A stretch of DNA of 64,000 nucleotides from Citrus sinensis (lineage: Eukaryota > Streptophyta > Magnoliopsida > Sapindales > Rutaceae). Made by a program: the position numbers and the translations under genes. Below are positions 33,631-46,096 of the stretch, piece after piece; the stretch's first letter is position 1; each line of letters opens with the position of its first letter. Under the pieces are notes generated by a model, which ran no database searches, was not told where the DNA came from, and saw nothing but the letters and a program-made list of their open reading frames with translations. The DNA lies in assembly GCF_022201045.2 (NCBI RefSeq), contig NC_068564.1:32331001-32395000 (forward strand), given 5' to 3'.

Positions 33631-36600
33631 ATGGAGGCCAAACAAGATCACCAAGAATTCATTTTCCGATCAAAGTTGCCCGATATTTACATCCCAAATC
33701 ACCTCCCTTTACACACTTACTGCTTTGAAAACATTTCCCAATTCGCAGACCGCCCCTGCATCATCAATGGCCCCACCGGCGACGTCTACACCTACGCCGA
33801 CGTTGAGCTCACCTCACGTAAATTCGCTGCCGGGCTAAGTAAATTAGGCGTCCAAAAAGGCGATGTGATCATGCTTTTGCTCCAAAACTGCCCTCAATTT
33901 GTCTTTGCATTTCTTGGCGCCTCATATATTGGCGCCACAAGTACTACTGCCAATCCATTTTACACCCCAGCTGAAATTGCCAAACAAGCAATCGCTTCCA
34001 AGGCGAAAATCATCATAACACAAGCAGTTTATAACGATAAAGTGAGAGATTTATCAGAGCATCACGGTGCCAGAATTGTGACAATCGATCCCCCGCCTGA
34101 GAATTGTTTACATTTCTCGGAGCTGATCACTCAAGCGGATGAGAATGAAATCCCCGCCGTCAAGATCAATCCCGACGACGTCGTGGCGCTTCCTTATTCG
34201 TCCGGGACCACGGGGTTACCAAAGGGTGTCATGTTAACACACAGGGGACTCGTCACAAGCGTGGCCCAACAAGTTGATGGAGAAAACCCGAATTTGTATC
34301 TCCACAAAGAAGATGTTATCTTGTGTGTGTTGCCTTTGTTTCATATTTATTCGCTCAACTCAGTCTTGCTATGTGCCTTAAGAGTTGGTGCCGCAATCTT
34401 GATCATGCAAAAATTCGAGATTGTTAAGTTGATGGAACTAGTACAAAAATATAAAGTGACGGTTGCGCCGTTCGTGCCGCCGATTGTTTTGGCGGTAGCC
34501 AAGAGCGGGGATGTCGATAAGTACGACATGTCGTCGATTCGGACGGTCATGTCCGGAGCTGCACCTATGGGGAAGGAACTTGAAGATGCTGTGAGAGCTA
34601 AGCTCCCTCATGCCAAGCTCGGACAGGTTTGGTCTCTTTGTCTTTTTTACTTTTTATTTTTTTTTTTTATTTTCTTTCATATGATAAAATATCAATTAAT
34701 TAGTTCTATGTGTGGTGGGTAACTTATATTTTGAATTTCGTTTTTTTTTTTAAAAGATATTTGCATTTGATTTTTTTTTTCTTCTTTTTGTTTGTTTGTC
34801 GTGTGCTTTGTGATTGTTAGCTCTCTTATATTATTTTGGCAGGGCCGGAAACGTCCCATTAATGTTCTTCTCCCAATTCAGGAATTACCTATTCAGCGTC
34901 ACAAGAAATATTTAGTGTCATTTAATTTGTTGACGTTACCCAAAATATATCTATATATATATATCCTAGTCTTTTTTTTTTTGTGTGTGTGTCTCTCCTC
35001 TCTTTAAGAAAAGGCTTTTTTTTTTTTTTTTTTTGCTTGTGAGGGCAGCGGTTATAGCCCCCACAAAAGTATTGTGGGAGCTAAATGTTCTTTATATCTT
35101 TCTCCCTTGCGAAATGCAAGTGGAGTATGGACATTCTCTCCTGTGAGGGGTTATTTGTATTGGGCATGTACTTCATAGAATTCATTTTAATAATGTAAGT
35201 CCCAATCATGTATATCTGATTGTAAATATCAGTGTAATACTTCTGCTACAATAAGCAGTTGTTGTAAATATCTGTGTAATGCAGTAATCTGATGATTAAT
35301 CAGTCTAAAAAAAAAAAAAGGCTTTTTAACATAGGTAGGTTGGAGGAAAAGGAAGTCACCGCGTCTTTTTAGTTATTAATTAATATAACTAGTTATACAA
35401 GTTTTGTGCAATTGATAATCAAAATTTATTTATAAAAATTAACGTGACATATTATTAAATATCCACATGTTTTATATTATTATTATTTGTTTTTTGATTC
35501 TCTTCAAAATACAAATGTACATGTACAAATAAAATAATATGATACTGCTAAATTAACTTGTTGCACTAAGATTATTCAATCTGTATGTAATAAAATAAAT
35601 GCGGCAAATGACCAAATGGTTATTATTTATAATTATTGTGAAAGCCAATCAAACGTGCAGGGTTATGGGATGACGGAAGCAGGACCAGTTCTATCAATGT
35701 GTTTGGCATTTGCCAAGGAACCCTTTGAGATAAAATCCGGTGCCTGCGGCACCGTCGTGAGGAACGCCGAGATGAAGATTGTTCATCCTGATACCGGCAT
35801 TTCACTTCCCCGAAACCAAGCTGGGGAGATTTGCATTAGAGGCGCCCAGATCATGAAAGGTACATATCATATATATGCTCCATTTTTACTTTCTATTGTG
35901 TGCTACATATAGTTCATTTTTATTGGATGCACACGCAAATTGGAGGATGGGCAAGAGGGGCACAGGGCATATGGAATTTTGTTACTTTAACCATGACTTA
36001 ATTAATACCCTTCGGCCTTCGATTGTAGCATGCTGTTTTACTAGTCGATTTAAGACTCACTGGGTCTTAATCATCAAGATTAAGATAATAATGTAATATT
36101 GAGGAGGAAAAATTAAAATTAGTTTTAAGTTTTACCCCAAATTTAATCGTCGGTGTAGGTGTCAACCTCATCCCCTGCCTAAAGCATAAATGGGTTCAAT
36201 ATTTCGTTGCATCATCTGAGTGTGAACTAGCAAACAAAAAGAAAAGGAAAACAATCGTTCATCTACAGCCTTTATATATTTGAGTTTTTATTTATGCATG
36301 AGTGGACACAAATAAGTTAAAAATCAAACCTCATAATTCACTATCCTTGATGGTGACTAACCTTGTCCGATATCCAAAAGTCACGACCACAAGATCTACT
36401 TACTCTTTTAACCACTAGTCTCCTTTTTTATGTATGGTCATGAATACCTTGATTATTAATTTTTTTCAATTAAAACTTTAAATTTACTTGTCAAACATTT
36501 AGTGGGTGATAAAGAGAGAGACTTTGGACTTTGCGTGAGATATTTCCACCATGAGAAACTCTAAAATATTTGATAGGAATCATGTCAATCGTTAAAAAAA

Positions 36601-39600
36601 TAAATAATACATACTATACATATGTGTTAAATTAAATTAAATTATATATATCATACATACATTAATTAATTATAATATATATAAAAAATTTTAAAATTTC
36701 TTTTCCACTGCTAGTACGATGAGAGTAATAAGCATTATTTACATTTTTAAAAACTCTCTAATATTTAAGAATTGTCTATTTTATTTATATTTTATGAAAA
36801 AAAAATATTTTTACTCAATTATTTTATAATTAAAAAAAATTAAAACTAACCTTAATAATATTTTTATAAAATCTTTCATCACTACTCTCACATATTGTAA
36901 GCGTAAAAATTCTCCTCCCAAGCCCCATCGGTAATAGGATGTCATTTTTAATTTGGAGCTGGATAAGTATCATTTCAATCTGTGGGAAAAAAGTTTTTCT
37001 TTTTCATTTTTAATTTAATAGGTTTCAAAAAATTAAAGTGCATGGTCTTATGTTTGGTCCCACATATCCCCTCACTCGTCAATCTCTTCAAGACGACAAC
37101 AATATTATCTTTTCCCGTTTCCTTTTTAATTCCTCCACTTATCAATCTTTTATTGGACAATTTCATTGTATCAGCAGATAAAAGATTTTTTCCCGATAAA
37201 ATAATAACGTTGCTTGTAATTTTAAAATTACTTCTTCACTAAAGTTGTGGTGAGATGGGGTCTCGTGTTCGAGTCTCCTCACTGGTGACCTAAAACTTAT
37301 TTTTCCACAATTTTGGCATAGATATCTGAACTACGCTGACATTAATTTATAAGTTATAATTTGTAGAGCATTAATTAAGGCATACATTCATAGTTTTAAT
37401 AAACCTTTGGCAGAGTAGATGAGCTGTTGCTTTCACACTTGTGAGGGCAGCAATTTAAGCACGGGCTGAAATTTTTTTTTCAATTATGTAAATAATTGTG
37501 TAAAGACAGTGTTTTTTTTTCTCCAAATAAGAATAGAGTGAATATTTCTCGAATATTTAAGAGATTTGACCGAGTGGTTGAGCGGTTGCTCTCATACTCG
37601 TGAGGACAGCGGCTTAAGTGGAGGTTAATTTTTTCTTCTTAATTTTATAAATAATTGTGTAAAATCAATCTTTTCTCTTTCGAAATGAAAGTGGAGTGGA
37701 CGTCTCTCGAATATTAAAGAGGCTCAAAATGGAGCGGGCATATCGAATATTTGAGATGGTCAAAATTTAGACTTTCGTCCTAATAATTATCTAATTGTAA
37801 ATATATTAGTAAATATTTTCATGTAAGTCATAATCGTGGACATTAGTCCCTTATAATAATAATAAAAAAAACCCGAGAAAAGAAAAAAAAAAGTTTACTT
37901 GGATTAAATTGAATGAATTATTTGACAGGTTACTTGAATGACCGTGAGGCCACTGAAACAACCATAGACAAAGAAGGATGGCTCCACACGGGTGACATAG
38001 GATACATTGACGATGAGGATGAGCTATTCATCGTTGACAGATTGAAAGAACTGATCAAGTTCAAAGGGTTCCAGGTGGCGCCTGCTGAGCTGGAAGCGAT
38101 GTTGATTGCCCATCCCAACATCTCTGATGCTGCGGTTGTACCGTAAGTCTACCCACGGCTTAGCGCATTTATTGTATCATCACTCGGTTACTTTCAAATA
38201 ATAATTGCTTCCTGTTGACGCCTGTTTTTTTTCAGCATGAAAGATGAGGCAGCTGGAGAAGTGCCAGTTGCATTTGTTGTAAGATCCAACGGTTCTAAAA
38301 TCACCGAGGACGAAATCAAGCAATACATCTCAAAACAGGTGATTTTTTTTTCTCATAACTAAAAACTGGTAAAATAAATTATCGGATCATGTTGGTTTCG
38401 TGAGTTGAAATATATATCTATTAATATTTTATATATTTATACTATTAAAGTTTTAAATTTATATAAAATTTTATAAATTAAACATTGTGTATATGTTCAT
38501 CATTCTAAAAAATAAAAATAAAAAGAGAATTATGATTAATATTTAAGTTTTGATAATAAAAACTTATAAATTAATTTAAAATAAAAAATATAATCATGTC
38601 ATTAGAACTTTAACTTTAACTTGACACAAAAAAAATAATAAAAACTCATACCTGATCCATTTAAAAATTATATTAAATTTAATAATTAATATCTATTTAT
38701 TCGTATTAGATAATTGGTTCATACTAAATTTTATCGACTCTAACTAACAGTAATTTTCCAAATTCGCGTAGGATGTTAATTAGGATCACCGAAAAATTAG
38801 GTGAACAGATGCAACTAATTTACTGTTCACCTAATTTAGTTGGCCTAAGAAATAAAATGCACCGACAAAAACTGTTTTGCCACATGGTGTAAGCATGCAT
38901 AACAGCATGCAAGCAGTAATTATTATGATAATAAAAAATCATTAATTGACCAAAATTAAGTCGAAAAAGAACACGTGTCCAGGGCCGGGACACTGTAGTG
39001 GCTCGGGCCCGGGCCTAAGAAAAATTTCAGGAAACATAAATGAATATATTGAAATTTTACCAAATTTGGGCACATTTTTTATTTAGCCACCTTTATTTTA
39101 TAAGTTTTATTTTACGAGCTATTTAACTTTATGATTTTCGCATTAGTGTCATCATTGTTGCCCTTTCATTTTTTTTTTTTCTGATTTTATGTTATAGTTT
39201 ACTCAATCTTTTAGATTCTACATTATAACACTCATTAAACCAGAGTCTTAGTTCTACCATTACATGCGACCTACTATCATGTATTAATTTTACTTGTTGA
39301 ATCATTTTTCTTTAGTTCTCTTTAACCATTTTTCATGTTATCGTGATCGTGAGTAGAAAAAAAAAATTCTAAAAAATAAGAGGTTAAATTAAATTTTAGA
39401 ATAATTTTAGAGTGACAAACACTTATTCAAACAGTTTTGTACAAACTCAAATAGTAAAGATACGATTGTTTATACAAAAATATTTTACATGTGTATCATA
39501 ATTCTAAACTTTTTTGTCAAATACGGTCTCCTCATGTTTGCCGATTCTAAACTGCCTCTATCATCATAAACAAATTGAAAATTCATTTTAGCTTACATAT

Positions 39601-39746
39601 TTGTGAGGGGGACTATTGTGCAGGTTGTATTCTACAAGAGGATCAATCGGGTATTTTTCACAGACTCAATTCCAAAAGCTCCATCGGGCAAAATCTTGAG
39701 AAAAGACTTGAGAACGAAGTTGGCAGCTGGTGATTTGCGAAACTAG
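33631..39746 (+). CDS. 4CL: 4-coumarate--CoA ligase
   Basis: Five exons: 33631-34626, 35661-35859, 37929-38142, 38236-38338 and 39624-39746. The joined frame is 544 residues, the normal 4CL length. It opens with a 4CL-type N-terminus ([18 protein letters not shown]). Box I is [11 protein letters not shown] at 190-200 (AMP binding), followed by GYGMTEAGP at 333-341. Box II, GEICIRG, is at 387-393, then the hinge region [36 protein letters not shown]. The catalytic lysine sits in PSGKILRK (K527). It activates 4-coumarate, caffeate or ferulate to CoA thioesters using ATP, feeding lignin and flavonoid synthesis in the cytosol. Class (lignin or flavonoid type) was not resolved. Introns 1, 2 and 4 are 1.0, 2.1 and 1.3 kb and hold SINE insertions, yet all splice sites look sound. 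Confidence 0.95.
35009..35327 (+). mobile_element. 5'-truncated SINE in 4CL intron 1, with target-site duplication
   Basis: Flanked by AAAAGGCTTTTT at 35009-35020 and 35316-35327. The body has the family block TTGTGAGGGCAGCGG, then GAAATGCAAGTGGAGT, and a 3' A tail. It lacks the tRNA A box seen in the relatives at 37.56 and 53.2 kb, so it is truncated at the 5' end. The insertion is in sense orientation to 4CL. Confidence 0.75.
37404..37872 (+). mobile_element. Dimeric tRNA-derived SINE in 4CL intron 2
   Basis: Two head-to-tail copies. The first (37404-37559) has a worn A box (TTGGCAGAGTAGATGAGC) and stops at TTTCTCGAATATTTAAGAG. The second (37560-37872) has a good A box (TTGACCGAGTGGTTGAGC), the block CTCGTGAGGACAGCGGC, the block GAAAGTGGAGTGGACG, and a 3' A tail. 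The same order of blocks occurs at 35.0 kb and 53.2 kb. Confidence 0.7.
38794..38837. repeat. Perfect 15-bp inverted repeat in 4CL intron 4
   Basis: AAATTAGGTGAACAG at 38794-38808 and CTGTTCACCTAATTT at 38823-38837, separated by 14 bases. Likely a fragment of a MITE; no known function. Confidence 0.7.
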
Positions 39747-40080
39747 GTCTTGTGTGATATATACACATTTAATATTTTAAGGCCGAAGTCTAAGGCCAAA
39801 TGCTTTATTAAATAAGGGGAAAGGAAATCAATTTAATGCCATGAATTTAATTTGTTGCTATTGATACTGGTGGCCAGCCAAATAATCCACAACAGAGGGA
39901 GGGAACCAGAGAAAAAAGTGTGGGGGCTTTCTGTGAATTTGTTTTGTATATGATTTCGTGGACGATTCCGATTGCCGTACATGTTTGATCTTCGACAAAT
40001 TTGAAATCGAACTGGTTGTTTAGTGTTTATGTTTGTAGTAGCAGCAGCAGCACTACTACTACTGCTACTACTACTACTAT
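39747..40080. other. 4CL 3' UTR and trinucleotide repeat
   Basis: 3' flank of 4CL, ending in a run of mixed AGC/ACT trinucleotides at about 40036-40080, immediately before the left end of the element at 40081. Confidence 0.6.
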
Positions 40081-40928
40081 GGTAGCGTTTACTTTTTGAA
40101 TTGGATTAGGAATCCTGAGGAGTGGGAATCCTAGGATTGGGAGTGTGGAGTGGGAGTGAGAGTAGGTTGTTTACTTACACTGGAATGGAAGCATGGATTA
40201 GAGATCAGAATCCAATTTATGTGTTTACTTTGTCTTGAATTGGGAGTAAATAGTTTCAAATTACAATTTTATCCTTATTTAAAGAATTATAGTTTTTAAT
40301 TACAAAACTAATAAAAAATATATTTAATGAATAATATTTATTGTATTATATTTGTAAATTTATTATAATTATTAATATTCTTAATTATGAACAATAAATT
40401 ATTAATACAAAATGAAACCTTATTTTATTTTATTTAATATAATTATATTAAATTTATTATTATATAAAATAATAATATAATATTATTTAGTACAAAATTA
40501 ATATTTTCTTAGAATAAACTATTTATTATTATTAATATTAAATAAATATAGTACTATTATTTTTAAAATAAATATAATAATATTATATTTATTAATTCTC
40601 TATTAGTATAATAATATTATTTTAAAATAATTTTAACTTAGAATCAATGTAAATTATTATTTAGTTAAATATAATATTATTATTCAAATAAATATAATAA
40701 TATTATTCAAATAATATTTATTTTATTTTATTAATTATAAAATATTAAATTAAAAAAAAATAAAAGGATAAAAAAGGGAGAGGTGGGAGTCCCACTCCCA
40801 CTCCCCACTCCAAAAATGGGTGGGGCCCACAGAGTGGAATTCCCACTCCCTTTCTATTTAGAGGAAGTAAACGCTGGAGTGGGAGGAATCCACACTCCTC
40901 ACTCCTACTCCAGCAAGTAAACACAATA
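40081..40928. mobile_element. TIR element with GTTTACTT ends, about 850 bp
   Basis: The left end GGTAGCGTTTACTTTTTG pairs with the right end AAGTAAACACAAT. A second inverted copy of the right end (GGAAGTAAACGCTGGAGTG) lies 50 bp inside, so the right terminus looks duplicated. The sub-terminal parts are full of GGAGTGGGA-type repeats facing each other; the middle is AT-rich. A degenerate relative is at 7266-8225. No transposase is encoded. Confidence 0.6.
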
Positions 40929-43900
40929 TAATAGTAGTAATAATATTATCATTATTTACAGTTTAAAGTGTTAAGACTTAAAAGATAAAAACTACAATTT
41001 AAGAAATTCAACATTACGACTTAGGAGTGCAGTTAAATTATATATATATATATATATAAAAGGCAATGCTTTTCACACTCTTTTAATATTCTTATAAAAC
41101 CTCATTTTGGTAGTCATAGCTCTATTGTTAGAGGAAATTGCATTAAAATCCTAGTTTTTAATCAGAGAAAATGGGATTTCGTAATTTTCTTCTTAATTTT
41201 ATCAGAGATAGAGATATAAAAATAAAAAAAATGGGATTTCGTAAGAGTTTTGAAGGGTGTTAGAAGCACTTTTTTTTTTTTTTTTTTTAAAAAAAAAAGG
41301 TGTGGTGATGACTCGTGAAGAGAGATATGGATCAAATGTCAAAAAAGAACAAGCGATTTGGATCACTCGTTGGGCTAAAATACTGGGAGCCCGTGTGAGT
41401 ATCCTAAAGTAAGTAATTAAAAAGATACCTGAAGTTGGAATCTGATCCACTATTTTCATCTCAATGAATTTTAAAAAACCTGAACAAAGACGAAAAAAAA
41501 AACTTAATTCGTCTTTTGAATCTCAGAATCTGTAATTTATAATGGTCATAATTTCTTGCCATATATGTCATATGCATATTATAATAACAATTATTCTTGC
41601 GACATATCTGTACATGTCATCATTGTACAGATTTTCAGCTATATTTGTCTTGACTGGGGAGAATCTTTGTGAATTTCTTATCAAATTTGATCCCGAAATC
41701 CTGTAAATACGCAACATCTCTGTTTCCCCCGATTAACAATATCAACAATATTTTCTCACCATGGCATAACATTCATTTCTTTTTCTTTTTTCTTTTCTCT
41801 TTTGGGAACCCACTAGAGGCGTAAATACATCGTTGAAAAAGAAGAAATACAAAAAAATGTATGCGAACGTAGAACAAAAAGGTAAAATCAAAGCAAGACG
41901 TATCGAGATTAATTAAGAAAAGTAGTAACTCGCAGGGAATTCTGAGTAAAAGCTAAAATACTATTGCTTGGGTCCATAATTTGAAACTAAAACTTTTATA
42001 AGTCAAATGGGTTGTCAGTGCCCTCTTGATAAAATAAAATGCGAAGAACAATTGAAGTTCATCCAATTTGCTCCAAGATATGCCAAGCATGAGAGAACTG
42101 TGGACTGTACAAGCTACGAGGAGCACAGCACCAACGAATCGATTTTTGTTCAGGCCTTCTTAATAGCAAACTCTACAGCTAAGACCGATGATGAAACATT
42201 TAACACGAGTTAAAAGCTCCAGAAACTATTGAGTTCGAGCAGGCTATAGATTCTTGTTTAGGTTCTTTCCTACATATGTCTGTCGATGATCTCAGCAGAA
42301 ACAAAATTTCTTTGTATTATTAAATCTGATTGTCTAAATCTTTTTTACTTACCAAAATGATTAAAGAAATTTCTTTAATCATTAAATTTTAACTCATTAG
42401 AGAAGTGATGACTCTGCTTTTATTTCTCAAATTTCTCTCATCATGAAAGAGATCAATTTTCTGTCAAGCGCTTTTAGATTTCATAATGAAGGGGAATCTT
42501 ACTTATAATAATTTCACGAAGAGTTTTATCGTACATGATGCATTGATATATAAAGATCATATCCTTATCTTTCAAAATGTGCGGATTATACATTATTCAG
42601 CTGCTCGAAAATGAATTTGCAAGCCCACCACCACCAACGCCAGAGCTTTCTTCTTTTGTCTCTTGTCTTTACTTGTGTGCTAATTTTTGCTTTGTGATTC
42701 GTGGAGCATTATATTTCCCCACATGGCGTTGAGACTTGAGAGAATGATGGATCGAAGAATATCGAATACACGGTGATGATAAAACTTGTACGAAGAGTTA
42801 TTATATATCCTCATTTTCTTCATCCTCCACTTCAGAAACTCAGTGGTGACGCCTCAGCTTCCATTAGTTTAGCGCACGTTTACCCATCTATTTCCCTTTG
42901 GTCAACTCATTTAGCATCTTTTGTGTGCCCACTTATTACCATTTGAAAAGAATAAAGAAAGAAAAGAAACGAAAAGAAAAAAAACTAAACCCTAACCTCC
43001 TCGCTCGCTTATTCGAGGAAATTAACGTCATTTCCTCTTTCATATTTTAAAACTCATCAAAATCCCAGCTAAGTGCTGACGTTAATAAGATCGGTTATTT
43101 TCATAGTTCATAAAGATGGTTAATTTTGTAGAATTTAACGAACCATATAATAATAAAAATATGCTTTCACTCTTCTTGATTACAGTAGCCCAAAATTTAT
43201 ACAAAGCAATTGAAAATTACAAAAAAAAAAAAAAGAAAAAGGCGCAACTAGTGAAAATTTGAAATAACAATTGATTTTCATTGATTTCAACAAGCAATCA
43301 TTAATTTTGGCAATTAACAGGGATTTGGAGACAATCAATTTTTATCTTGATTTTTCTTCTTTTCCATTTTTCATTTTTCATTCCTTTCAAGCAAGTAGAC
43401 GGTTTTAGTTTACCCATTTGTCTCCTAAACCAACTTTTCTACCTTGTCTTTGTACTCATCTTTCTACTTCTCCTCTTAATTATCTCTTTGTTCATGAAAG
43501 GGAAATGTCCCCACTCCAGCATATTATTGAACATGGAGATGATTACTTAAAAACTCTAGAATATGGTCCACTCTTGGGATCCTTCACAGTCCAATTGTTT
43601 CTCCCCCCTTTTTTTTTGGTTTTTTGTTTTCCCCTTTTTACATTAAACGCCAAATATAGCTTGTTTTGAAAACAGAATTTCAATTTTCAATTCACGAAAC
43701 CTGGAGAAATAGGGTGAGAATGCCAGAGAGGGTGATATATCATGTTTGATAACAAATAAATAATGGTCATAATGCTAGATTAACTATACCAATGTTGACA
43801 TAACTTTGAGATTATTATGCTTTGTCGAGATTGGCCAGAGAGGTGATTAGCTGAAAATTTGGGTGTCAATTAAAGTAAATTATAAATACGATGGGATGAG

Positions 43901-46046
43901 AGAGCTGGATTAAGCAACTTATAATTGATGTTGATCTAGTCGACACGGCAGAAGATGATGAAAGTCAATTGTTTAAAGAACTTGAGGAGCTACGTAACAA
44001 AGATGATGAGAACAATATTTGGTCATCATAATGTAATTTTTATTATTTTTTAAAAGGTAAGGGGGTGTAAAGCCCAAATTTAATTTTTAGTCCCTTAACT
44101 TCCCATGATTCAAACTTAAATAACCAATTAAATACAACTGTTTGAAAACCACTTCACACTCTCTTTGTGGGGGGGGAGGGGTCGGGGGTGGAACCATCAT
44201 TATGCAATTGAAATTAAACTTAACCATCACGTGATTTTATTATCGCTAATTTGTGTAATGTTATACAAAGGCCTACGTAAAAATAAGGCCATGGATTTTT
44301 TAAGATTTAATTTATATTTTGAACTTTTGTTGTCTTATTTTGAAAATTAATAATATGAGAAATATGAGCTGTTGAGTGTTGAGTACCGCATCACGAAGCT
44401 GAAGTGGGGTTCTAACCCAAAGAAACATCAAGAACAAAAATGGCAAGAAATGCAAGAAAATATCGGCACAGCCTAGTATTTTAAATCTAACCCAAAAGAG
44501 TAACATATTATATGAATAAATTTTTCTTAATATTTAAAAATTCAAGTGACTTTTTTTCACCGGTTAATGTGAGACACGACTATATATATATAACCATTGG
44601 TTGAAAAGACTTGCATGCTTTCTATTGTAGGCAGAGTGAGCAATCCCAAATTTGTCAACATGACTGAAAATCTATTACTTTGCATATTTGACTTAGAAAA
44701 AGGAAATAAAAAGACGACTCTTGCTATCTTGGTAGGGTTATGTACATCTTGCAGCGAAAGAATCCAATTTTAAATTTTGTGTATGGATCCAAAACTGAAA
44801 CAGAGAAAATCCAAAGTTTACAGAGTGCTTGCAAAAAGCAGGTTCATGAGGGGCCCCTACTCTTTGGATCATCGGAACGCACCTTAGCACCAAAAGAAAA
44901 GAAAAAATCGTGGCAGCGACCGGGCCAGCCAAAGAGCTTGCATGCACTGAAAACTAGAGAAGAGACGTAATAAATGAGTTAAGTAAAGACAAAACTTCAT
45001 ATCAACCTCATGCCGACATAGCCACTTCACGAGGTATCATCATAACCCTTTGCAGCCTCAACAATTCAAAACCACATAACGCAAACACAAGAATCAAAAC
45101 TCGTAATCCTAGTAATTGAGTTAGAAAGAAGAAGATTATACAAAGAAATAGAGTTATTAGAGAAATTCTGGATAATCTCTCTCTCTCTCTATATATATTT
45201 CTGAAAGGTAAGGGATGAACTCAAATTCATTTTCCTTTGTTCCTTCTCTCTCTAAGATTTGAATTTGGTTTATCAACTAAATAGACGACTTAAAAACCAC
45301 TTGGACATGTCCTTGGACCGACATATTATAAAATAAATATATACTTTTTAAATTATTATTCATTTAATTGTTGTTCTAATTAAGATGTACTTAGACTTTC
45401 TCCAGTCGGGAATCACTACAATATAACCAAGTACAGCTTTGTCATTGCCTTCCACTCTTTGTTGAAAACTTCAAAATTTTCATTTATGACTTTTAGCTTA
45501 TGATATGCTATGAACTGTATAAAAATTGGAAAAAAAAAGGGAATTTTCAATAGAGATCTAGTGGAAGCCCTGTGCAAAAGAACGACAGTATAATAGATAT
45601 GCCCGAAACAATAATGTTGAGGAATGAAGTATGCATATGGTAGTAAAAAGATCATTATCCACGTGTAGGGAGAAAAGAGAACCAAGAGTCATATCGTTGG
45701 GCTGCTCCATAACCCATTTAATACTTTTAAAATCCGACAAAACACAAACATGTCCACTACCCATTTCCATCTGAGGTTCATTTTCTTCCTATGATATCCT
45801 CATGATATCCCATTTATTTAAAGCCAAAACCAGAGGCGGATCTCTCTCATCTCACATCTTAAACCACTGCTCTTTCCTTTACCCAAAAGTTGCATTTTCC
45901 CATGTGAGTCTCTGTCTTCCTCTCTTTGCTTGTTTTGTTTACTCAAATGATATATATTATTGTATGTGTGGTGTCCAATTACATGATGGTCAGGAGAAGG
46001 AGCGAGGAAAAAGCATTGAGTTTATTAAGTTCATTACTCTTTTAAT

Positions 46047-46096
<50 letters not shown>

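Noticed and set aside
37240-37300. B-box-like GTGTTCGAGTCTCC in 4CL intron 2 as a separate SINE or tRNA
   Set aside because: No A box at proper distance, tail or target-site duplication could be found. It may be a worn fragment but cannot be supported as an element.
42007-42213. 68-codon frame starting MGCQCPLDKIKCEE
   Set aside because: It matches no family I know, and no splice partners, TATA box or codon bias stand out. It is most likely a chance frame.
42984-42993. Telo-box-like AAACCCTAA as the leader of a ribosomal-type gene
   Set aside because: No coding sequence of any kind follows within several hundred bases, so a gene cannot be claimed.
44740-44970. 76-codon frame starting MYILQRKNPILNF
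   Set aside because: No recognisable domain and no neighbouring exons. The opposite strand also has an open frame of similar size, as expected by chance.
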